A stretch of DNA of 64,000 nt from Lineus longissimus (Eukaryota; Nemertea; Pilidiophora; Heteronemertea; Lineidae): contig NC_088323.1 in assembly GCF_910592395.1 (NCBI RefSeq), forward strand, positions 6,944,001 to 7,008,000, written 5' to 3'. Position 1 is the stretch's first letter; each line of letters begins with the position of its first letter. The notes below the pieces were generated by a model, which worked only from the letters and a program-made list of their open reading frames with translations, was not told the DNA's origin and searched no databases. A program made the translations under genes and the position numbers. Positions 57,875 through 64,000 of this stretch are shown here, in pieces.

Positions 57875-58291
57875 AGGTAAACTATAGGCAGCAGCTAGGT
57901 ATAGGCAAGAAAAAGTTAATAGACGAAGCAGCCAATTATATCGTCTCCCATATCTCACAGTATGTTAAAACCATTCCATACTTCATACTGAATCTGACAT
58001 GACCAAGTGCCCTTGCTGTGTATATTAGTCACCTGAAGATGACCAATTTAACCCCCTAACCAATGCCTATAGTTTCCCTTTTTAAAATGCTATCTGAGTA
58101 AACTGATTAAATTCAATTAAGCCCCAGTTAGTAATTGGCAATTTAATCAACGCAAGCTCAGCTTGAATCTTTATACCATTTCATTCATAATAAATACATG
58201 TACAATTTCGTTTATAATAATGCTGTAATGTACAATGTAATGTACAATGTAATATATGTACATGTTAATATTTTCCTGGCAGTCCTTAAAG

Positions 58292-60749
58292 TTAAAAATT
58301 CACAAATTTGTGAAGGGCCTCCTCTTCCATTTTCTCGCGCAAGTAGTCCATCTTGACCTTCATCAGTGCAATATGGGTGTTGGCTTCCTCCCGTTGCACC
58401 TTTTGGGTCTCTGCCAAAGCTACCTGCGCCTCCAAAGTGGCTTGCAACACCTTCAACTGAAGGTCGCGAATGTCTTGGCTGCTGACTTTAGAGCCTGAAA
58501 AATGACAACATATGAATCTTCGATCAGGTACACATACCATTGTCTAACATTTAGTACATTTGTGTGATACTATGGCTGTTACCTATAATTCAGTCATTTA
58601 TTATTATCATATTACTTGATGTGTAATTCATTCTTTGATAGCACCAAAAATCAATGAAGACTAGTCTATATTATTCTTGACATTACCTGAACCTTGACCA
58701 AGTACTAAGATATTAAGGCATAGCAATTAATCAAGTGAGAAGTATAGCCTATAGAATATTGTCAGTAAAGTTTTGCAAAGCTATACCAACCTGATGCTGA
58801 TCCTACCGATCCCACTTTTGACCTGGAGGATTTTGATTTCGCTGGTACCACCTTCTTAGTCTTTTTCTTCATTGTCATGACACATTTTGGGGGTGTGGGG
58901 CCAGCTGAGCACAGTTCCAAATAATCTGAAATACAGGTAGTTGGCAAGTTTAAATAGAGACAAGGTTTTATTCATTCTTGGTTAATTAATTTCGAAAATG
59001 AATGCTTGTTTTATGTCATAAAAATAATGTCATGAAACATATGTATAGTGTAGCAATTACCTGATTCATAAGTCATGCTTGTTTTGACTTCTTCAATGTC
59101 GTCATTGGGATATCCAGAAGTTGGCAGACCTGAAATTCGACCAGAAAATTAGCAAGCTAGATGATTTTAGTCTGCATTAAAACAGTTGGTATTTTATCAA
59201 AATTTGTATTCTGTCACTACTTTAAAAGTCTGATACTGAGAATTCAAACAGTGAATGCATCAGTTGGTCTAACTTGCCAATAAGACAAAATAATTTAAAT
59301 CATACCTATTTCAGCAATGACAATGGCAGAGGCTGGTACTTGCTCCTCATTCCTGGGCTTAAGTGGTGGTATGAAAACTCTTCCTGGAATGAGAGGTTTT
59401 TTTTGTAGAAATTGTAAATACTATTTAAAAAGTCTACTCTTCCTTCTTCAACAATTGAACATGTTGAAGATGATTTCATTTCTTTGCAAGGTGTCCACCT
59501 ATTAATATATTAAGAGTTGAGTATTTATAGAGATTAACTTTTCTAAAGGGTAGTTAATATTTTTCAGATGTTTTAGATCTACATGACCGACATTAAGCAG
59601 TCTCTATACTAAATAATGCTATTTTCAAAACTTCTATTTTTATATAAAAGTCGTCAGTGAAATGTGCTGACTATTCCCTTTATAAGCTTTCATTTTCACT
59701 GTATTGTAAACTGGTATTTCTGTATGTTTTTAATTAAGTGTTATACTATCTGTACTTTGATAGTTGTTTATTATTGTATTGCACTGTAAAAAAGTTTAGC
59801 TGAAATGGCACTTCATATTTTATGTGTGCCCACTGAGCATGCTCAGTTCGCATCAAGCATTTCCAGAAGCTAGAGAATGTTGCACAAATTTCCAAATGAA
59901 ATCTGTATTTATTCACAGTTATGATACAAAAAAAGATGGTTCATTATAGTAAGTCTGTCTTTTAGTATGTTTATAAGATGTTGATCATTTGTTTGAACAG
60001 TGTTCTACGGGGGAAACGAGGATATTTGGTGTGGCAAGTTGGTATATTTGGTATCGTGTGATTTGGCAAGCATGCGTTTTGAACATGTACATTGGCAGTG
60101 TGCCAATAATGACGTAGTTGGAGGAGTTTCCCATTTGCTGGGGATTCCCAAACAAGCAGACGAACTAGAAAACTTCTTTCTAGCTCAAAATAAAGGTTGA
60201 CTTATCAAAAAAGTTGTAAAATAATGAACACATACCAGATGTGCTGGCTTGCACCCCATGATGATGTGGGTCAACAACTGTCTTCCTCTTCTTGCAAGGC
60301 ATATCCAGGGGTTGAGGCTGGCCAATTGTTGTTTCAAAACCATCAACAACACCATTGAAGCTAGCATCATCTTTGAAGATGTCAATGATCTTCTCTGTGA
60401 TGGCATTCAATGGCGCCATACATGCCCCGCCACCAGTTTTGCCCATGTGTTGTCGACGCTGCCCATGCACCTCCTTGGCCTTGGACACCAACGAATTCCA
60501 CTTCTCCCTCACCTGGGTTGCAGTTCTGGTTGTTCCCAGGGCTGACACCTTCATTGCAATACCATCCCAGACATTCATCTTTAGGCTCTTGCTGACCTCG
60601 TTACTAAACTTTGCCCTAAGCATCTCCAACTGGACCTCAACCAATTCCACAAGTAGAATGGTGACTTCTGGGGTCCAGTTGGACCCCCTTTCCCTCTTCT
60701 TTTTCATTTTTGGTGCGGATACAAAATTCTCAGTACTTGAGGCTGCCAT
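58292..60749 (-). CDS. Harbinger Myb/SANT-like DNA-binding protein
   Basis: Five minus-strand exons (60236-60749, 59306-59383, 59061-59129, 58791-58925 and 58292-58494), every intron phase 1, total 332 residues. Residues about 20-95 form a Myb/SANT-like trihelix domain (NWTPEVTILLVELVE, NVWDGIAMKV, TATQVREKWNSLVSKAKE). The middle is Lys/Ser-rich (MKKKTKKVVPAKSKSSRSK), probably a nuclear localisation signal. The last exon is a heptad-rich coiled coil (LQLKVLQATLEAQVALAETQ onward). It converges on the transposase gene. Its partners bind transposon ends and recruit transposase. No broken frame is seen. The symmetrical phase-1 exons allow exon skipping. Confidence 0.87.
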
Positions 60750-60941
60750 CTTGGAAAATTTGGGAGGAACTTGATTGCATTGTGGGTAATTTCCCTAGCA
60801 ACGCACTAACGCCAGCATTTAGGCAATGTTAGCTAACGCTGGCGTTAAAATGACTTTGGGCAACCCAAATTTAACGCTAAGTTAGCAAACGCCACGTTAA
60901 GGATTTAACGCTGAAAAATGCTGCTAACGCCACGTTAACAT

Positions 60942-60966
60942 AACGCTGATTGAGCAACCGGGCCCT
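60942..60966 (-). repeat. Harbinger right terminal inverted repeat
   Basis: Perfect complement of 56121-56145; the subterminal repeat zone extends to about 60800. Confidence 0.92.
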
Positions 60967-61196
60967 GGACCAGAGCCTCGTTTCGAGCACAATCCGCGAA
61001 CGCGTCCGTCCCGAGCTGGCGTTTATTGCCGATTAAGAAGACTGTGATGTCATTTGCGAAGAAATAGTTCCTGATGCCATGTGTGATTTGGCTCTGAACT
61101 TCTCACCGTTTGGCGGAGTCTCCGATAAAAAGAAATCCCAGCTTGAATTGCAATGTTGTCGCTTACATTACGTCAAATTGACATTTTACATCACGT

Positions 61197-62210
61197 TTAA
61201 TTTACATTTTTAAATAACTTAGCGAACCGAATTGTCCTCCTGCCGTTCTTTACGAGAGCAACGGGTGCAAATAAGTCGCCATTATTTTGCAAGAGAATTT
61301 GCTTTTCGTTTGAATGTCGACGATCTTTGGGATGAACCAGATAATTCACCAGGACCTGAATCTCTTTATAAAACGTGTATGATTTATACCAAGCCTTCAA
61401 TGGCATGAACACGCATGATATTCTAAGCATCTTAACAGAAATTGGTTGCAGCCTATCTCTGCTTTTGAAAGCTAGGAAAAACACGGTTGGCTTTGAATAA
61501 TAATTCATATCGAAAAGGTCGTAACCGATTGGGTCGTGGATGGTTTTCTTGGGCAACTTAGAGGTGACATGGCAAATTACTTCTTTCTCGATTTGTAGCT
61601 CCAGGCTCATGATATTGCTATCTTGCGGACGAAGTCTGAAAAGCGCTGGTCCGATAGTATACCAGCTTCGCCCAACAGATAGGATGCCCTTCCCCTGTGT
61701 CCACGTTATGTTGAACAAGGTGCTGATGAATTTCTGTTTTCTTTTATCATTGCATCCGAAGATGAAGTTCTCTTTCGTTAGTTGTGGATCCAGTTGCGTC
61801 TCACCCGTTCTTTCATTTGAACATGGGTGATCTCGCGGAATATCTATGAGAACCGCCTTGTCTGTCATGATGTCATATGATTTATACACCAGGTGATCGC
61901 GTCCTGATCTTCCTTCACAATCCAAAAGAATGAGTTTCATGTCATTTATGCGAAAATACTTCTCAAAGCTCCCTATGGATGATGACGTGTTATGAACGAA
62001 TCGATAGTGATCACCTTCAAATCGGTACACAAGAAGATGTTTTAACGCTCTATTGTACATGTACATGCTATTACTTTCAACAATAAATACCATAGACATA
62101 GAAACCTGATCATAACGGTACACCATAAATTCATTCTTAGCCAGTAAGACGGACACGGGGGGTTTAAACATCAGTTTATCACGAGACATAAACTTCAGTA
62201 GTTTGATCTC
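61197..62210 (-). CDS. Protein of unknown family, paralogue 2 (terminal exon)
   Basis: An exon of 337 codons ends at the stop 61197-61199 and begins after a GTTTAAG acceptor in phase 0. Counting from that point, the LMFKPPVS motif falls at the same residue as in paralogue 1. An in-frame Met (MSRDKLMFKPPVS, start 62189) is an alternative start giving about 330 residues. The two proteins align end to end without large gaps but are well diverged, perhaps a quarter to a third identical by eye, so the duplication is old. The shared C-terminus is NNGDLFAPV then RTIRFAKLFKNVN. The family is not recognised and no localisation signal is visible. Confidence 0.6.
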   Translation of the reverse strand, partial: EIKLLKFMSRDKLMFKPPVSVLLAKNEFMVYRYDQVSMSMVFIVESNSMYMYNRALKHLLVYRFEGDHYRFVHNTSSSIGSFEKYFRINDMKLILLDCEGRSGRDHLVYKSYDIMTDKAVLIDIPRDHPCSNERTGETQLDPQLTKENFIFGCNDKRKQKFISTLFNITWTQGKGILSVGRSWYTIGPALFRLRPQDSNIMSLELQIEKEVICHVTSKLPKKTIHDPIGYDLFDMNYYSKPTVFFLAFKSRDRLQPISVKMLRISCVFMPLKAWYKSYTFYKEIQVLVNYLVHPKDRRHSNEKQILLQNNGDLFAPVALVKNGRRTIRFAKLFKNVN

Positions 62211-62515
62211 CTTAAACACCAAATTATGTTTTTAACAATATTTGGGACAAAAGTTACCTGTTAACGTCATGGTCATTGCCAGAGCCGTCTATCGGCGTAA
62301 TCAAAGGACAACTCAATGACGTCATGATGTCGGCCTTCGCCTCCACGCAGCGTGTTGCCAATGTACCGTTCAACACCAAAGTGATCGCTGTAGGGAGGGG
62401 TCACTCGGCACACATCGGGCCCACCTGATAATTTCCTTGGTTATATTTTGTTTAAAATTTTCTGTGGAATTTGGTGATGACACCTAATACTTTTATTCAG
62501 GGCAATTTCGCCTCA
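62211..62515. other. Upstream of paralogue 2
   Basis: Likely contains the promoter and possible first exon of paralogue 2. A GTAACT donor follows AACAG on the minus strand at about 62260, but the intron would be only about 50 bp and the frame carries a stop. Nothing is assigned. Confidence 0.4.
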
Positions 62516-62519
62516 TACG

Positions 62520-62755
62520 CCAGCATACGTCCAAGCCACGGGGCGAGGTTTGGCCCAATTCAGCCGCCAGCATACGTCCAAGCCACGGGGCGAGGTTCGG
62601 CCCAATTCAGCCGCCAGCATATGTCCAAGCCACGGGGCGAGGTTTGGCCCAATTCAGCCGCCAGCATATGTCCAAGCCACGGGGCGAGGTTCGGCCCAAT
62701 TCAGCCGCCAGCATATGTCCAAGCCACGGGGCGAGGTTTGGCCCAATTCGATCAG
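62520..62755. repeat. 47-bp minisatellite, about five units
   Basis: Units begin CAGCATACGTCCAAGCCACG at 62521, 62568, 62615, 62662 and 62709, alternating small variants (CATACG/CATATG, GGTTTGG/GGTTCGG). The period is not a multiple of three, so frames across it are not genes. Confidence 0.92.
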
Positions 62756-64000
62756 CAAGTGCCAATTAATTTTTCCTTGGTTTGTGTTGCGGGCCAATTA
62801 ATGAGGAAATGCTGCGATGGAGCACTCTTTTGCAATAAATTTCCCAAACATATATATCTGGCTACGGGAGGTCAGCTCACATGCCAGAAAATTCTTCACT
62901 ATCTTCACCCGGTACATGAGCCTGCTCCTTCCTCAGTTGGGCAGTTTTGGTGTGATTTCTTTACGGTTTGTGGGATCTTGGTGGTGTCAAAGGTGGCACC
63001 CTCCTATTGGTCACAAACCTATCAGTTCCCTCGGATGTGCCATAGACTCTTTCCCTAGGTCCCTATCTGCGTAAAAATGTATTTGGTTCATGTTATCAAT
63101 GGCAACAGTTTGGTCGCAGCATTGATCGGGGACATGCCTTGCATCATTTGACGCCAAGCCCGGAGTCCACCCCACTGTCTAGTGAGACCATAGAAGCCAG
63201 GTAGGTCCTATTGGGTAACTCGAAGTCGCCGATAGGGGTCTCTCCTATCTCCCAGTACATCGAAAGTGGAGTATAGTTTTGCTGAATCAATTCCGCCTAC
63301 AGGCGCTTCACTGTGCATACTAGTCACGTGGCTGTGATGTTCAAACCACATGACGTAACGTTGAACAGTTTTCCCGAAAGTGCCGCATGGTAATTGTCAC
63401 CTATTTCAAAATGCGCTTTGAATGCCCAACTCAAACAATGACCCTAGTGCTGTGTATCACTGGAACGGCCGTTATCTCTAGGCCCGTTCTATAAGAACCT
63501 CGTTTGTTAAACAAATGCTACAGGTCACACACACTCCAATCTATTGAAACATGCGTCACCATATCAACCTCGATAATGTATATTTTTTAAACCAATTAAT
63601 TGAATATTGTTCACGATTTCTTCATGATATGTCGCAACTCGTACAGGTGCTAGTTCAGAGCAAGACATAATAAGGAGGAGAAAAATCAAAACCACGGCGG
63701 ATGAATACACGGAAGGCGGATGAATACTCGTAAACATAAAGATGAAATTGATATTTTCAGTAGGACCCTCAATAGAAAATGAAAGTTCAGCTCCCTACAA
63801 GTCTCCCGACACCCTATAAGATAGGTTTCTACAAAAGGAAATACTGGAACAACCATCTTGAAATAGCATATTTACTTCGACATTCTACTCGAATTGTGTC
63901 ATACTCGGCATCCTGTATGCCGAAATTTATAGAACGACACAATTGTGCAAAATGTCGACCACGTTCAACTGTACATCACACATTTTCTGATCCGAAAAGC
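62756..64000. other. Unannotated right end of window
   Basis: No gene is recognised. At about 63395-63490 there is a diverged relative of the middle of the 1.07 kb array unit. The remainder is AT-rich with no signal I can support. Confidence 0.4.

Larger units (their letters stand above)
56121..60966. mobile_element. PIF/Harbinger DNA transposon, apparently complete
   Basis: Perfect 25-bp terminal inverted repeats (AGGGCCCGGTTGCTCAATCA plus GCGTT) bound 4,846 bp. It encodes two convergent genes: a DDE transposase on the plus strand and a Myb/SANT-like protein on the minus strand. That two-gene layout is diagnostic for Harbinger elements. About 150 bp inside each end is packed with short GCGTTAA/TTAACGC and CCAGCGTTA repeats, likely binding sites for the Myb-like protein. 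Both reading frames are open. No 3-bp target-site duplication is obvious (ATC before, GGA after). It sits between the two paralogous unknown genes. Confidence 0.93.

Noticed and set aside
62520-62755. CRISPR-like array
   Set aside because: The repeats are contiguous tandem units without unique spacers, in a eukaryotic genome.
62471-63058. 195-codon plus-strand frame
   Set aside because: It is mostly translated 47-bp minisatellite; the unit length is not a multiple of three and the rest has no motif.

Overview
This is metazoan nuclear DNA: genes have introns with GT/AG splice sites, coding density is low, and repeats are abundant. The gene set (L-arginine:glycine amidinotransferase, an SCO-spondin-like thrombospondin/TIL/LDLa protein, a Reeler-domain protein, a Harbinger transposon) and several repeat types resemble those of marine invertebrates. 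An invertebrate deuterostome or a lophotrochozoan both fit, and I cannot name the species. All exon models were made by eye from reading frames, splice sites and family motifs, without alignment software.

Layout. 1-3.0 kb: no recognised gene; one palindromic repeat. 3.07-14.44 kb and 15.13-20.85 kb: a direct tandem duplication in which each copy carries a complete five-exon, minus-strand gene for a 157-residue dCMP-deaminase-like protein. In both copies the zinc ligands and the catalytic glutamate of the family have been replaced. Copy A has a 5.3 kb array of ~1.07 kb tandem units inserted at a TA in intron 1; copy B keeps the empty site. Each copy also carries its own private transposon insertions. 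20.9-23.7 kb: inverted-repeat elements and a LINE remnant. 23.79-26.72 kb: a four-exon plus-strand Reeler-domain gene whose second intron holds a ~1.1 kb repeat with a (CGT)n tract. 27.86-42.87 kb: the 3' 28 exons of an SCO-spondin-like extracellular protein (minus strand). 45.76-49.98 kb: glycine amidinotransferase (minus strand, seven exons, first exon not found). 50-54 kb: intergenic repeats, including an inverted pair of minisatellites and a LINE 3' end. 54.68-62.21 kb: two paralogous minus-strand genes of unknown family, separated by an apparently intact 4.85 kb Harbinger transposon that encodes a DDE transposase and a Myb/SANT-like partner. 62.2-64 kb: a 47-bp minisatellite and a diverged relative of the 1.07 kb unit.

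The host genes do not form an obvious pathway. The two transposon genes are a functional pair. Most worth following up are the duplicated catalytically dead dCMP-deaminase homologue, the TA-flanked tandem array with its empty-site comparison, and the unidentified paralogous gene pair.
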